Of a stretch of 64,000 bases of DNA, positions 18,880 to 27,577 are shown piece by piece. Numbering within the stretch: position 1 is the first letter of the stretch; every line of letters starts with the position of its first letter. A model generated the notes under the pieces. It made no database searches, was not told where the DNA came from, and worked only from the letters and a program-made list of their open reading frames with translations. The translations under genes and the position numbers were made by a program. This DNA comes from Rhinopithecimicrobium faecis (lineage in GTDB: Bacteria; Bacteroidota; Bacteroidia; Sphingobacteriales; Sphingobacteriaceae), in contig JAGKSB010000002.1 in NCBI GenBank assembly GCA_017942165.1, forward strand, positions 248,001-312,000, written 5' to 3'.

Positions 18880-18887
18880 TATCTTTG
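18880..18887 (+). promoter_or_regulatory. Candidate promoter -7 element for DUF4197 gene
   Basis: TATCTTTG matches TAnnTTTG, 19 bp before the ATG at 18907. No clear -33 motif was seen. Confidence 0.5.
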
Positions 18888-18906
18888 GGTCATATTATAT
18901 TAATAG

Positions 18907-19701
18907 ATGAAATCATATACTTTATTAGCACTTGCCCTAGGTAGCATGACATTGTTTGCTGGCTGTGATACAGTGAACCAAATTGCAAGCATGCAAACAG
19001 GAAACACAACAATTGGAAATACAGGAACAGGAAATACAGGAACAGGAAACACAGCAGGAAATACAACAGCTTCAGTAACGACTGCTGAAATGTCCTCGGG
19101 CATTAAACAGGCCTTAGGAAATGGCTTAACGACGAGTATAAATACGCTATCTGTTACAGACGGATTCTTAGGAAATGCAGCTGTGAAAATTTTGATGCCT
19201 GCGGAAGCGCAGAAAATTGAGAAAACATTGCGCGCTGTAGGGATGGGCAAATTATGTGATCAGTTTATTCAAAGCTTAAATCGTGCCGCAGAAACGGCCG
19301 TAAAAGAAGCGGCTCCAGTATTTGTGAATTCACTTTCTCAAATGACGATTACAGATGCTTACAACATTCTTCTATCCGGTCAGCAAGATGCGGCTACCAC
19401 CTTCTTTAAGCGTACTACCTCCGCAGCTCTAGCTTCCAAATTTAGCCCAATTGTAGCATCTGCTTTAGGAAAAAATAATGTGAGCACCTACTGGAGTCAG
19501 TTGACGACAGCCTACAATGCGATTCCCCTAGCTTCAGAAAAAGTAAATACTGACTTGAATGCCTATGTAACGCAGAAAGCTATCAATGGCCTATTTACAC
19601 AGGTAGCATCGGAAGAGTTGAAAATTCGCTCCAACCTATCTGGTGCACGTAATACAAATTTATTACAAAAGGTATTTGGCTACGCCGACACTAAAAAATA
19701 A
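18907..19701 (+). CDS. DUF4197 lipoprotein with Gly-Asn-Thr repeat linker
   Basis: 264 residues. A signal peptide ends in a lipobox-like LFAGC (Cys 21), so the protein is probably lipid-anchored. Next comes a low-complexity linker (about residues 32-55) made of repeated GNTGT units. From ~60 onward the helical body matches DUF4197 (IKQALGNGL, VKILMPAEAQKIE, AAPVFVNSLSQMTITDA). DUF4197 has no assigned activity. The repeats are encoded by in-frame 15- and 12-bp units, so copy-number change would alter linker length without a frameshift. Confidence 0.88.
   Translation: MKSYTLLALALGSMTLFAGCDTVNQIASMQTGNTTIGNTGTGNTGTGNTAGNTTASVTTAEMSSGIKQALGNGLTTSINTLSVTDGFLGNAAVKILMPAEAQKIEKTLRAVGMGKLCDQFIQSLNRAAETAVKEAAPVFVNSLSQMTITDAYNILLSGQQDAATTFFKRTTSAALASKFSPIVASALGKNNVSTYWSQLTTAYNAIPLASEKVNTDLNAYVTQKAINGLFTQVASEELKIRSNLSGARNTNLLQKVFGYADTKK
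19000..19068 (+). repeat. In-frame 15/12-bp tandem repeats within the DUF4197 gene
   Basis: Units begin GGAAAYACA at 19000, 19015, 19030, 19045 and 19057. The copies at 19015 and 19030 are identical 15-mers and the last two are 12-mers. They encode the GNTGT-type linker just after the lipid-anchored Cys. Confidence 0.9.
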
Positions 19702-19766
19702 AGTTAACGGCATCTACAACCTGCGCAGATAACAAGCACACGATGCCTGGGTATAGATTGTTTTCG

Positions 19767-19774
19767 TAAATTTG
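19767..19774 (+). promoter_or_regulatory. Candidate pepT promoter -7 element
   Basis: TAAATTTG matches TAnnTTTG, 29 bp before the ATG at 19804. This argues against an upstream TTG at 19783 as the start. Confidence 0.4.
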
Positions 19775-19803
19775 TATAGCCTTTGGGCATTAATTTTAAT
19801 ACA

Positions 19804-21069
19804 ATGAGTAATTTTGATATAAATAGCATCCAAGATTTCCACGTAGATGCGAATTTCTTAAAGTACGTGCAGATAGATACAGAGTCTGATCCGAACTCCC
19901 CTACGTGTCCATCTACTGAAAAGCAAAAAAACCTAAGCCGTCTATTAGTTGAAGAACTTTTAGCCTTAGGCATTAAAGATGCTGAATTAGATGAAAATGG
20001 ATATGTATATGCGACCATTCCTTCGAATTCTGAGAAAGAAGTGCCCGTAATTTGTTTTTGTTCACATGTAGACACTTCCCCAGACTGTTCGGGTCATGGT
20101 GTTAAGCCGCTGGTACATAAAAACTATCAAGGTCAAGATTTAGTGCTTCCTGATGACAAATCCATTATCATTAAACTAGCGGACCATAAGGACTTAGCAG
20201 ATCAAATTGGCAACGATATTATCACTGCTTCGGGCACGACACTATTGGGTGCTGATGATAAGGCTGGAGTAGCAGAAATTATGGATGCCGCACGTCTCTT
20301 AATGGCTAATCCAGCAATTAAGCATGGTACGATAAAAATATTATTTACTCCCGATGAGGAGATCGGACGCGGTGTAGATAAAGCAAATTTAGAAAAATTA
20401 GGTGCTGACTTCGCCTACACCATGGATGGTGAAAAGGCAGGCACTATTGAAGATGAGACTTTCTCTGCAGATGCAGCAAGACTTACGATTCACGGCGTCT
20501 CCGTACACCCTGGGTTTGCAAAAGGGAAAATGCAAAATGCATTAAAAATTGCGGCAGAAATAATTCAATCCCTACCTACAGAACGTCTTTCCCCGGAGAG
20601 CACCTCAAAGGATCAAGGATTTGTACACCCTAATAATATAAGTGGTGCTGTGGAGAAAGCTGTTATAGACTTTATTATCAGAGATCATAAAACAGCAAAC
20701 TTGCAAGCACATGTTGCCGAATTAGAAGCTATTTCGAAAGCTATTATTGCGAAATATCCAAATTGCAGCTATGAGCTACAAGTGAAAGAGCAGTATCGAA
20801 ATATGAAAGAAGTCTTAGACCAATATCCGCAAATTATGGAGATTGGCGTAGCGGCTATCACACGTGCAGGCATGACCGCAGAGCGTCGTAGCATTCGCGG
20901 AGGTACCGATGGATCGCGCCTATCTTTTATGGGTCTTCCGTGTCCCAATATTTTTGCTGGTGGGCATGCCTTCCACGGAAAGCAAGAATGGGTATCTGTC
21001 CAAGATATGCAGAAAGCAGTATTAACAATCCTACATGTGGCAAACTTGTGGGAAGAAAAGGCAAACTAA
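19804..21069 (+). CDS. pepT: Peptidase T (tripeptide aminopeptidase)
   Basis: A cytoplasmic M20 zinc metallopeptidase that removes the N-terminal residue of tripeptides. 421 residues from the ATG at 19804. Metal and catalytic motifs are CSHVDTSPD (~88-95), GADDKAGVAEIMDA (~150), TPDEEIGRGVD (~184) and YTMDGEKAGTIEDE (~205). The late RGGTDGSRLSFMGLPCPN and AGGHAFHGKQEWV carry the remaining ligands. Normal length. The nitroreductase gene begins 15 bp downstream and is likely co-transcribed. Confidence 0.96.
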   Translation: MSNFDINSIQDFHVDANFLKYVQIDTESDPNSPTCPSTEKQKNLSRLLVEELLALGIKDAELDENGYVYATIPSNSEKEVPVICFCSHVDTSPDCSGHGVKPLVHKNYQGQDLVLPDDKSIIIKLADHKDLADQIGNDIITASGTTLLGADDKAGVAEIMDAARLLMANPAIKHGTIKILFTPDEEIGRGVDKANLEKLGADFAYTMDGEKAGTIEDETFSADAARLTIHGVSVHPGFAKGKMQNALKIAAEIIQSLPTERLSPESTSKDQGFVHPNNISGAVEKAVIDFIIRDHKTANLQAHVAELEAISKAIIAKYPNCSYELQVKEQYRNMKEVLDQYPQIMEIGVAAITRAGMTAERRSIRGGTDGSRLSFMGLPCPNIFAGGHAFHGKQEWVSVQDMQKAVLTILHVANLWEEKAN

Positions 21070-21084
21070 TTTATAAAACTATAT

Positions 21085-21657
21085 ATGACTACATCAAACG
21101 AGGTCTTAAAGGCCATCCATTATAGAAGATCTGTATTTCAAGCAAATTTCACAGATCAAGAGGTTTCTAAAGAAGATATCTTATCCATTTTAGAAGCTGC
21201 AAATGCGGCGCCAACGCATAAAAGGACGCAACCTTGGCGCTTTACTATTTTCCGTAAAGAAGGCTTACAACGCCTAGGAACAGAATTAGCAAATATCTAT
21301 AAGTCTGTAACCCCTGCGGAGAAATACTTAGAGAAAACAGAACATGCGATGGCTGAAAAAGCGACAGCTTCGAATGTTGCCCTTGCCCTTGTGGTGAATT
21401 ATAGCGGTGATGTTCCTGAATGGGAAGAATTAGCTGCGACCTCCTGTGCCATACAAAATATGTGGTTGGCAGCACACTCCCTAAACTTAGGTGGCTACTG
21501 GGCTACGCCAGGATTAATAAACCATTTGGGAGAGTTCTTACGTTTAGAGCCGAATCAAAAGTGTATCGGTATCTTCTACTTAGGACATACCAATGTCGAG
21601 TTACGTGAACCTGCTCGTACAGCGATTGAGGAGAAGATTACTTGGATTGAAGAATAA
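21085..21657 (+). CDS. Nitroreductase family flavoprotein
   Basis: 190 residues, FMN-dependent NAD(P)H oxidoreductase fold. The N-terminal FMN-binding motif IHYRRSVFQ (~10-18) and AANAAPTHKRTQPWRF (~40) match the family, as does GGYWATPGL near 140. The physiological electron acceptor is unknown; members reduce quinones, flavins or nitroaromatics. It lies 15 bp after pepT and before a strong shared terminator. Confidence 0.9.
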   Translation: MTTSNEVLKAIHYRRSVFQANFTDQEVSKEDILSILEAANAAPTHKRTQPWRFTIFRKEGLQRLGTELANIYKSVTPAEKYLEKTEHAMAEKATASNVALALVVNYSGDVPEWEELAATSCAIQNMWLAAHSLNLGGYWATPGLINHLGEFLRLEPNQKCIGIFYLGHTNVELREPARTAIEEKITWIEE

Positions 21658-21709
21658 GCTTAAAGCTTCACATAGCATACGACTACAGTAACGTCCATTG
21701 CACGAATAA

Positions 21710-21746
21710 AATAACCCCCAATTGTTACCAACAATTGGGGGTTATT
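21710..21746. terminator. Strong bidirectional terminator
   Basis: A 17-bp perfect stem (AATAACCCCCAATTGTT at 21710-21726 and its complement at 21730-21746) with a 3-nt loop lies between the convergent nitroreductase and anti-sigma-like genes. Confidence 0.85.
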
Positions 21747-21776
21747 CGTAGAAGCACAGCTCCTTGAGGAGTACGA

Positions 21777-22445
21777 TTAATGATAGATAATCACGAGCTC
21801 CCCCTGCTTCCCGGACCATGTTGGCCCCGCAGTTAACAAATCTTTTAGCTCGGCAATAAGTGCTTCTTCTACGCTATCTGTCGCGCCTTCTAAGGCAAGC
21901 TCTTTAACCGCAATCGTAGTGGGATGCCCATCGCTAATATTAAAATTAATAAGCACCTTTCCTTTCACACCAGAAACCTTGCTATGGGCAACAAAATAAC
22001 TGTTCAAGTGATGCCAACCATTTAAGGGAAAGGCATCAGCCCCATTCCCGGAATAGCTTTGAACAAGCTCAATAGTTTCCTCAAAAGGATGTGTTAAGGC
22101 GACATCATGCGTGGTCGTTGGCACCTGGAATAATGAGTTCTTAAGAAGCATAAATACGCAGGCTACCACAAATAGAACGCCTGCAATGGCTCCTATCGCT
22201 AGGCGCTGCCAGCTAAAAAACTGCTGATTACGCTCGACAGCCTTACGCTCAACGCGTCTTGCCAATCGCTGCTGCAATAAACTGAGCTGCTTGGCATCCA
22301 CACCTTGCTGAAGCTTATACCCCTCCAGGGCATCCTGTAAAAATGGATCCTCTAAGGCCTCACGCTCCAGGGCATGCATCTCTGACGCATTCATGCGTCC
22401 AGAAAGATAATTTTGTATTCTTGTTAGTTGAAAATGCGTATTCAT
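21777..22445 (-). CDS. Membrane protein partnered with ECF sigma factor, TonB-C-like C-terminal domain
   Basis: 222 residues, start ATG at 22445, one base after the sigma gene's stop codon; an earlier in-frame start at 22487 would overlap that gene. A cytoplasmic N-terminal region (~85 residues; QNYLSGRMNASEMHALER) resembles anti-sigma N-termini without a zinc finger. One TM segment follows (~90-112), then a periplasmic part whose last ~85 residues (GWHHLNSYFV, GKVLINFNISDG, LLTAGPTW) resemble a TonB C-terminal domain. It probably sequesters the sigma factor and senses an envelope signal; this is inference from architecture and coupling. Confidence 0.75.
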   Translation of the reverse strand: MNTHFQLTRIQNYLSGRMNASEMHALEREALEDPFLQDALEGYKLQQGVDAKQLSLLQQRLARRVERKAVERNQQFFSWQRLAIGAIAGVLFVVACVFMLLKNSLFQVPTTTHDVALTHPFEETIELVQSYSGNGADAFPLNGWHHLNSYFVAHSKVSGVKGKVLINFNISDGHPTTIAVKELALEGATDSVEEALIAELKDLLTAGPTWSGKQGELVIIYH

Positions 22446-22446
22446 A

Positions 22447-22962
22447 TTATTTCTTCTCCATACAAATTTTAAGATTACGCTTACCATTTTGGATATAACT
22501 CTTAACTTTTGTTAAGTCATACCCCGTAATAAGCGCAATATCCTGATAACAGCGTTGCTCCAAATAGAAGTAACGGATGCAAATCTGCTGCTCTTTATTA
22601 AGGTTGGATATACAGTCTTCTAGTCGTACAAAATCCTGCTCCTCCCAAGTAAAAGAAGTAGGCTCTTCGGCATAATCCCCAAGCGCTTCCTCCTGATACC
22701 GCTTGTCCTTACGCAATTCCATTAAGCAGTAATTCTTCGAGAAGGTATAAAGCCAACTCTTAAAATTATCCACCTCATGTAAGCGCAACTTCTTAATTAG
22801 ATTCTCAAAAATCTGCATCACAGCATCTTGCGAACGCTGCTCATGTTTAAAATATTTATAACATACCCCATAGATCAGGGACATATAAGGCGTGTACACC
22901 TGCGCCAAGATAGCCAGATCTCCCTGCCGATAATAGGCTTGTAATAACTCCTTTTCTGTCAT
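22447..22962 (-). CDS. ECF-type RNA polymerase sigma factor
   Basis: 171 residues. Region 2 (~20-90) includes YGVCYKYFKHEQRSQDAVMQIFENL and FKSWLYTFSKNYCLMELRK. Region 4 helix-turn-helix (~120-168) includes LNKEQQICIRYFYLEQRCYQDIA. There is no region 3, as expected for ECF factors. It is translationally coupled to the membrane protein that follows. No FecR-type gene or TonB receptor adjoins it, so it is not an obvious iron or PUL regulator. Confidence 0.93.
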   Translation of the reverse strand: MTEKELLQAYYRQGDLAILAQVYTPYMSLIYGVCYKYFKHEQRSQDAVMQIFENLIKKLRLHEVDNFKSWLYTFSKNYCLMELRKDKRYQEEALGDYAEEPTSFTWEEQDFVRLEDCISNLNKEQQICIRYFYLEQRCYQDIALITGYDLTKVKSYIQNGKRNLKICMEKK

Positions 22963-23117
22963 CTAATCACTCGTTAATAAATTAGTATCGGAACGAAAGG
23001 GTACCTACCGCTACCTAGCAATAAGATGCTTAAGCAATAGATATTCCATAAAAAAATAATATATTCTACCCTTATAACAGCGGATTTCCCCCCTATGCTA
23101 ACAGGGCATATTTAAAG

Positions 23118-24371
23118 TTAAAATAACAATAAAGCCAACAACAGCGTAATAATAATATTAAAGCCCTGTGCTATTAAGAAAGCGTAAAATGGGCGCTTAG
23201 AATTATTGACAAATAGCTCTTTAAAATTAGTTTCCAATCCAATACTTGTAAAGGCTAGAGCAAACCAGCATGCTTGCAGACTTTTTAAGCTCTCCTTAAC
23301 CGAAGACACAGTCGCTGGAGATACCACGAAAGAGAATAATAAGGAGGCCGCTAGGAAAGCTAAAACAAACTTTGGGAAGCGATCCCAAATAATTTTTAAA
23401 GTTGGCTTTTCTTGCGTCAAAGATGCGTCATCGGGTTTGCGGTAGGACCAATAGATACTAATTCCAAAGGCGGCGATACCTAGGAGTACATTTTGAGAGA
23501 ATTTCACGATGGTAGAAATTTTTAAAGCGGTCTCTCCAACTAAGGATCCTGAAGCTACGACAGCCCCTGTAGTGTCAATAGAGCCTCCCAACCAAGCGCC
23601 TGTTACTTCTTGAGATAGCCCGAAATAATTCGCCAGATAAGGCATAAAAATCATCATCGGAATGGCCGTAATTAGCACCATAGAAATGACATAGGAGAGC
23701 TTTTTACTATCCCCTTTAATTGCGCCCGATGTAGCGATGGCCGCAGAAACACCACAGATAGAAACTGCTGAAGAGATCATCATTGTCAACTCAGGATCTA
23801 TCTTCATCTTCTTACATAGCCAAAATGCAAAATACCACACGGAAAGAACGACTACGAGAGATTGGATTAAACCGATAGATCCTGCTTTTAGAATATCGGT
23901 GAAGATAACAGTAGTACCGAGTAGCACTAGGCCTATTTTCACATAGAGCTCCGTGGATAAGGCCTGCCGAAACCAAGCTGGCAACTGAAATACATTGGAT
24001 AGGATTAGGCCGATAAGCAAGGAGAATATAACAGCTTCTAGATGGAAGGATTTAACGGTTTCATTTCCCGCTAAGAGCAGCGCCAAGAGCGTCAATAGAT
24101 ACACCGAAGGGAATACAATGAGGAGATGCTTTACCGTCTTTCCCGTTAATAGGGCGCCAAGTAGCGCAGTAACAAGCACAAGTCCAAATTGTAGAATTAT
24201 ACGATTTAGGTTGCTAGGGCTTAATACATTGTCCAGTAATTCAGCGTTACTATTCCAGCTAAAAGTTGGTTTTGGCACCACAATACCACATACAGCAAGG
24301 GCAATAATCCCCAGGCCAAGAAGCACGACAACCCAGTCTTCATGCAGGAGTGATGGTTTTGTTATAGACAT
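23118..24371 (-). CDS. YeiH/UPF0324 family putative sulfate exporter
   Basis: 417 residues with about eleven TM helices. Conserved features are VKIGLVLLGTTVIFTDI (~143), the SAVSICGVSAAIATSGAI segment (~200), GGSIDTTGAVVASGSL (~258) and a late SIGLETNFKELF motif. These match the YeiH/PSE family, proposed as sulfate exporters on limited evidence. It is downstream of the FAD oxidoreductase gene with a 3-bp gap, so the two are co-transcribed. Sulfatase and SusCD genes lie further upstream, so a role in disposing of sulfate is attractive but unproven. Confidence 0.85.
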   Translation of the reverse strand: MSITKPSLLHEDWVVVLLGLGIIALAVCGIVVPKPTFSWNSNAELLDNVLSPSNLNRIILQFGLVLVTALLGALLTGKTVKHLLIVFPSVYLLTLLALLLAGNETVKSFHLEAVIFSLLIGLILSNVFQLPAWFRQALSTELYVKIGLVLLGTTVIFTDILKAGSIGLIQSLVVVLSVWYFAFWLCKKMKIDPELTMMISSAVSICGVSAAIATSGAIKGDSKKLSYVISMVLITAIPMMIFMPYLANYFGLSQEVTGAWLGGSIDTTGAVVASGSLVGETALKISTIVKFSQNVLLGIAAFGISIYWSYRKPDDASLTQEKPTLKIIWDRFPKFVLAFLAASLLFSFVVSPATVSSVKESLKSLQACWFALAFTSIGLETNFKELFVNNSKRPFYAFLIAQGFNIIITLLLALLLF

Positions 24372-24374
24372 AAT

Positions 24375-25808
24375 TTAGATAGTACTAAGGTTAGGGTAAT
24401 GGTCTTTGAGAGCCGTTTTCGCCGCATGGAAGCCGCACATGCCATGGACTCCACCTCCTGGAGGAGTCGCTGATGAAGCAATATAAACGTGGTTATTCGA
24501 TGTTCTATAGGGGGTGAAGCTCCAGGTAGGACGGGTATATAATTGATGGATATCCATCACACCGCCATTGATATCTCCGCCGACATAATTCGGATTATAG
24601 GCTTCTACTTCACGGGTATTCATCGTCGCAGCAGCGCGGATCGTATCCTTAAATCCTGGTGCAAAACGCTCAATTTGATTTTCGATAGCTTCACGGCGAT
24701 CGGCGGTAGATCCATTAGGAACATGGCAATAGGCCCAGCCCGTGTGCTGCCCTAAAGGTGCACGCGAAGGGTCAAAATTACTCTGCTGTGCGAATAGCAC
24801 ATAGGGGTACTTAACAAGTTGTCCTTGAGCGGTACGATATTCATTTTCCGCAATTTCTTCAAAGGTATTCCCTAGATGTACTGTTCCAGCATGTTGACAA
24901 CGTGCATCTTTAAAAGGTACAGGCTCCGACAGTGCCCAGTCTACTTTAAAGATCCCCATGCCCTGTCTGTAGCGGCTCAATTGCCTCTTATAGGATTCCG
25001 AAAGCTCCAGCCCCTGCATATTCAATAGCTGCTTTGGCGTTAGATCCAGCAGTAAGATTTTATGTTTTGGAAGAGCACGGATATCGTGCACCCAGGTGTC
25101 CGTTTGTATTTCTCCCCCTAGGGACTTGTAGTAGGCGGCCAACGCATCGGCTATGGCTTGGGATCCTCCCACAGGAATGGGCCATCCATAGCGATGTCCA
25201 ACACCTAAAAGAACCATTGCAATGGCTGAAGTGGTATAATTGGATAATGGCTGTATGCCATGGGCCGCCATTCCCGCCCACAGTGCCCTCCCTTGTGGAG
25301 TCTTAAAGCGCTGTGCTAGCCTCCCCGCAGGAAGCAATGCTTTGATGCCAAACTGCGCCAAGAGCAAGGGGTTTTCGGGAAAATGTAAAGGCCCCAAAGT
25401 ATCCTTCGCCAAAGCCTCCCAATGTTGGGATACGGGTTCGATTAAATCCAAATAGGTCTGTCTGTCGACCCCTAAGCTGGAAGCCGTTTGATAGATATCA
25501 CGCTGCAGAAAGGCGGTTTCCTGCCCTATTAAGGGGTGTGCAGCTTCATACTTTGCGTAGGTAAATGAAAGGCCAAATGCAGCCAATGGAAGGCTAGCAA
25601 AAAAGGGCGATGCCATCGCCATGGGATGTATTGCCGAACAGACATCATGCTGAAAGCCCGGTAGCGTTAAGGGTTTAGTACGCATCCCTCCGCCAATGGT
25701 TTCCGCCCCTTCGATAAGCAGCGTACGTAACCCCTGCTGCTGCAAGGTAATTGCTGCAGCAAATCCATTCGGCCCTGAGCCGACAACTAAAGCGTCATAT
25801 TCTTTCAA
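24375..25808 (-). CDS. NAD(P)/FAD-dependent oxidoreductase (phytoene-desaturase-like/PYROXD2 type)
   Basis: 477 residues. The N-terminal dinucleotide-binding motif ALVVGSGPNGFAAAI (residues 6-20) is followed by LIEGAETIGGGMRTK, which binds the FAD diphosphate and isoalloxazine regions. The C-terminal motif SSATPPGGGVHGMCG completes the FAD site. This arrangement matches phytoene-desaturase-like oxidoreductases of the PYROXD2 group. The absence of crtB, crtY or other carotenoid genes nearby argues against carotenogenesis. The substrate is unknown. It is co-transcribed with the YeiH-type gene. Confidence 0.85.
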   Translation of the reverse strand: MKEYDALVVGSGPNGFAAAITLQQQGLRTLLIEGAETIGGGMRTKPLTLPGFQHDVCSAIHPMAMASPFFASLPLAAFGLSFTYAKYEAAHPLIGQETAFLQRDIYQTASSLGVDRQTYLDLIEPVSQHWEALAKDTLGPLHFPENPLLLAQFGIKALLPAGRLAQRFKTPQGRALWAGMAAHGIQPLSNYTTSAIAMVLLGVGHRYGWPIPVGGSQAIADALAAYYKSLGGEIQTDTWVHDIRALPKHKILLLDLTPKQLLNMQGLELSESYKRQLSRYRQGMGIFKVDWALSEPVPFKDARCQHAGTVHLGNTFEEIAENEYRTAQGQLVKYPYVLFAQQSNFDPSRAPLGQHTGWAYCHVPNGSTADRREAIENQIERFAPGFKDTIRAAATMNTREVEAYNPNYVGGDINGGVMDIHQLYTRPTWSFTPYRTSNNHVYIASSATPPGGGVHGMCGFHAAKTALKDHYPNLSTI

Positions 25809-25826
25809 ATTATTAGGAATAGAGAA

Positions 25827-25861
25827 GGCACTTCCCTCCGAATAAGCCGCAGGGAAGTGCC
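25827..25861. other. 11-bp perfect inverted repeat between sulfatase and FAD oxidoreductase genes
   Basis: Arms GGCACTTCCCT (25827-25837) and AGGGAAGTGCC (25851-25861) flank a 13-nt loop. On the minus strand it follows the sulfatase gene by 75 bp. It is followed by CTTCTCTATTCC rather than a clean T run, so it is a weak terminator or a leader structure for the downstream oxidoreductase operon. Confidence 0.55.
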
Positions 25862-25935
25862 GGTTTATAGTATGTAAATATAAGGTATTTGTCTTAAAAT
25901 CACACGGCTATAAGAAATATCAACTCCTTAAAAAA

Positions 25936-27561
25936 CTACAACTTCTTACGATTAGAAACATCCTGCGTCTTGCTACGTCTAAATTCTTGCATAGACTTAG
26001 GTTCTACTTGTTCTAAAAGAGCGAAATCTACCACTCCATTTTTTTCCGCCCATTGATAATATGCCGCCGTCAATTGGGTAACTACCGCAGGCTGTTCTTT
26101 AGCGATATTATCCGTCTCCCCAGGATCTAAAGAGAGATTATAAAGCTCCCAATCTCTAGAAGGCCAAGTAGAGACAAGCTTCCAACTCCCTTGTCTGACA
26201 GCACGGTTACCGGCACGTTCCCAAAATAGGGGCTCACTGCGCGCGACTTGTTCCGTATTTGAAAATAGTACTGGAAGTAGACTTTTACCAGGTAAGGCAT
26301 GTGGCTGCACACCTGCGAAGCTCGTAGGATAAGGGGCTTTTGCTAACTCATAAATTGTCGGGGCGAGGTCTATTATATGTCCCGTTCCCTGTTTAATACG
26401 ATTCGAGGGAATACTTTTCGGATACCAAGCAATAAAAGGCGTGTTAATTCCTCCTTCATACATATCATCTTTAAAAGCTCGAAAGGGCGTATTGGAGAGG
26501 TAAGACCAATTTTTACTTTGTGATTCATAAGAACCTGTAGTACCTACAGTATGGCTATTTTTCGAGGCCCCACGGTGCCAATTTTGAAGATCTTCTGCTG
26601 GAGCGCCATTATCTGAGAGGAAGAATATCACTGTATTCTCAAGCTCCCCTTTCTCTGCTAACTTTTGATATAATTCGCCAACACCTTGATCTAAGCGGTA
26701 TACCATGGCGGCGTAAACCTCCATTTTTCTACTCCACGCCTGCTGTTCATCAAAAGATAGGCGGTCCCACTCGTAGATATCTGCTGCTGCGGGAGCAATC
26801 GTTTGCTGTTCGGAGCGAATTCCTAAAAGCAGCTGACGTTTTAAGCGTTCTTGGCGTAGGACTTCCCATCCTTGACTATACGCACCTTTAAAGCGCTCAA
26901 TATCTTGAGGGAGCGCAACTAGGGGCCAATGAGGTGCGGTATGTGCTAAATATAAAAAAAATGGCTTCCCTTTGCCGGCGGTCTCTTCGATAAAAGTAAG
27001 TGCATTATTTGTTATTTGGTTGGTTTGTAAATCCGCAGGTACAGGATACCCTGCAGCATCCGTTCGTGGGGTTCCAAATGTTGGTGCTCCAGAATTTGCG
27101 TCCCTATTACTTGTGGGCCATACGTACTCAAAACCTCTTTGCTCTGGCGTGCTTGTTCCCGTCTTGGAAACATGCCATTTTCCAGCAGTTAGGGTACGAT
27201 AGCCACTTTCCTTTAGCACTTCCGCTAAAGTCAGAGACTCCTGATTTATAAACCCTTGATATGCAGGCAAGCCCAAGTCAAAGGAAAAGTACCCTACTCC
27301 AGCACGATGTTGATATTGTCCTGTCAATAAAGAGGCGCGCGTTGGAGCACAAATGGAGTTATTGTAGAATTCCCTAAAGCGAATTCCTTCTTGAGCTAAA
27401 CGGTCTAAATTAGGCGTCGGAATTTCGGATCCGTAGGAGCCTAAATCCGAGTACCCCAAATCATCGGCAAGGATTAGGACTATATTTGGACGCTTATCCT
27501 GCGCCATCAAACTACCTAGCGGCAGCGCTAGCAGCGTTAAAAAAAGGAGGCTATTTCTCAT
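25936..27561 (-). CDS. Arylsulfatase-type sulfatase (S1 family)
   Basis: 541 residues. The signal peptide MRNSLLFLTLLALPLGSLMA is followed by the sulfatase N-terminal motif NIVLILADDLGYSDLG, which carries two metal-binding Asp. The activation motif is CAPTRASLLTG (Cys 71), a Cys-type CxPxR site that must be converted to formylglycine by a maturase encoded elsewhere. The HTVGTTG and FFLSDNGAP motifs complete the active site. It hydrolyses a sulfate ester in the periplasm or at the surface. It follows susD by 5 bp in one operon, so the substrate is probably a sulfated glycan imported by SusCD. Confidence 0.94.
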   Translation of the reverse strand: MRNSLLFLTLLALPLGSLMAQDKRPNIVLILADDLGYSDLGSYGSEIPTPNLDRLAQEGIRFREFYNNSICAPTRASLLTGQYQHRAGVGYFSFDLGLPAYQGFINQESLTLAEVLKESGYRTLTAGKWHVSKTGTSTPEQRGFEYVWPTSNRDANSGAPTFGTPRTDAAGYPVPADLQTNQITNNALTFIEETAGKGKPFFLYLAHTAPHWPLVALPQDIERFKGAYSQGWEVLRQERLKRQLLLGIRSEQQTIAPAAADIYEWDRLSFDEQQAWSRKMEVYAAMVYRLDQGVGELYQKLAEKGELENTVIFFLSDNGAPAEDLQNWHRGASKNSHTVGTTGSYESQSKNWSYLSNTPFRAFKDDMYEGGINTPFIAWYPKSIPSNRIKQGTGHIIDLAPTIYELAKAPYPTSFAGVQPHALPGKSLLPVLFSNTEQVARSEPLFWERAGNRAVRQGSWKLVSTWPSRDWELYNLSLDPGETDNIAKEQPAVVTQLTAAYYQWAEKNGVVDFALLEQVEPKSMQEFRRSKTQDVSNRKKL

Positions 27562-27563
27562 GG

Positions 27564-27577
27564 TTGTTAATTGTTAA
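27564..27577. repeat. 7-bp tandem repeat spanning the susD stop codon
   Basis: TTGTTAA occurs twice in direct tandem (27564-27570, 27571-27577). The susD stop codon (27567-27569, minus strand) lies within the left copy. Confidence 0.8.

Noticed and set aside
19000..19068. Short regularly spaced repeats that might be a CRISPR-like array
   Set aside because: Units are 12-15 bp with no spacers, in frame inside a lipoprotein gene; this is a coding low-complexity linker.
22447..22962. ECF sigma factor as regulator of the susCD-sulfatase locus
   Set aside because: It lies more than 3 kb away behind another operon, has no FecR partner, and the SusC lacks the N-terminal signalling domain needed for such a pathway.
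24375..25808. Phytoene desaturase of a carotenoid cluster
   Set aside because: No crtB, crtY, crtZ or prenyltransferase genes nearby; the C-terminal motif pattern fits the broader PYROXD2-like group.
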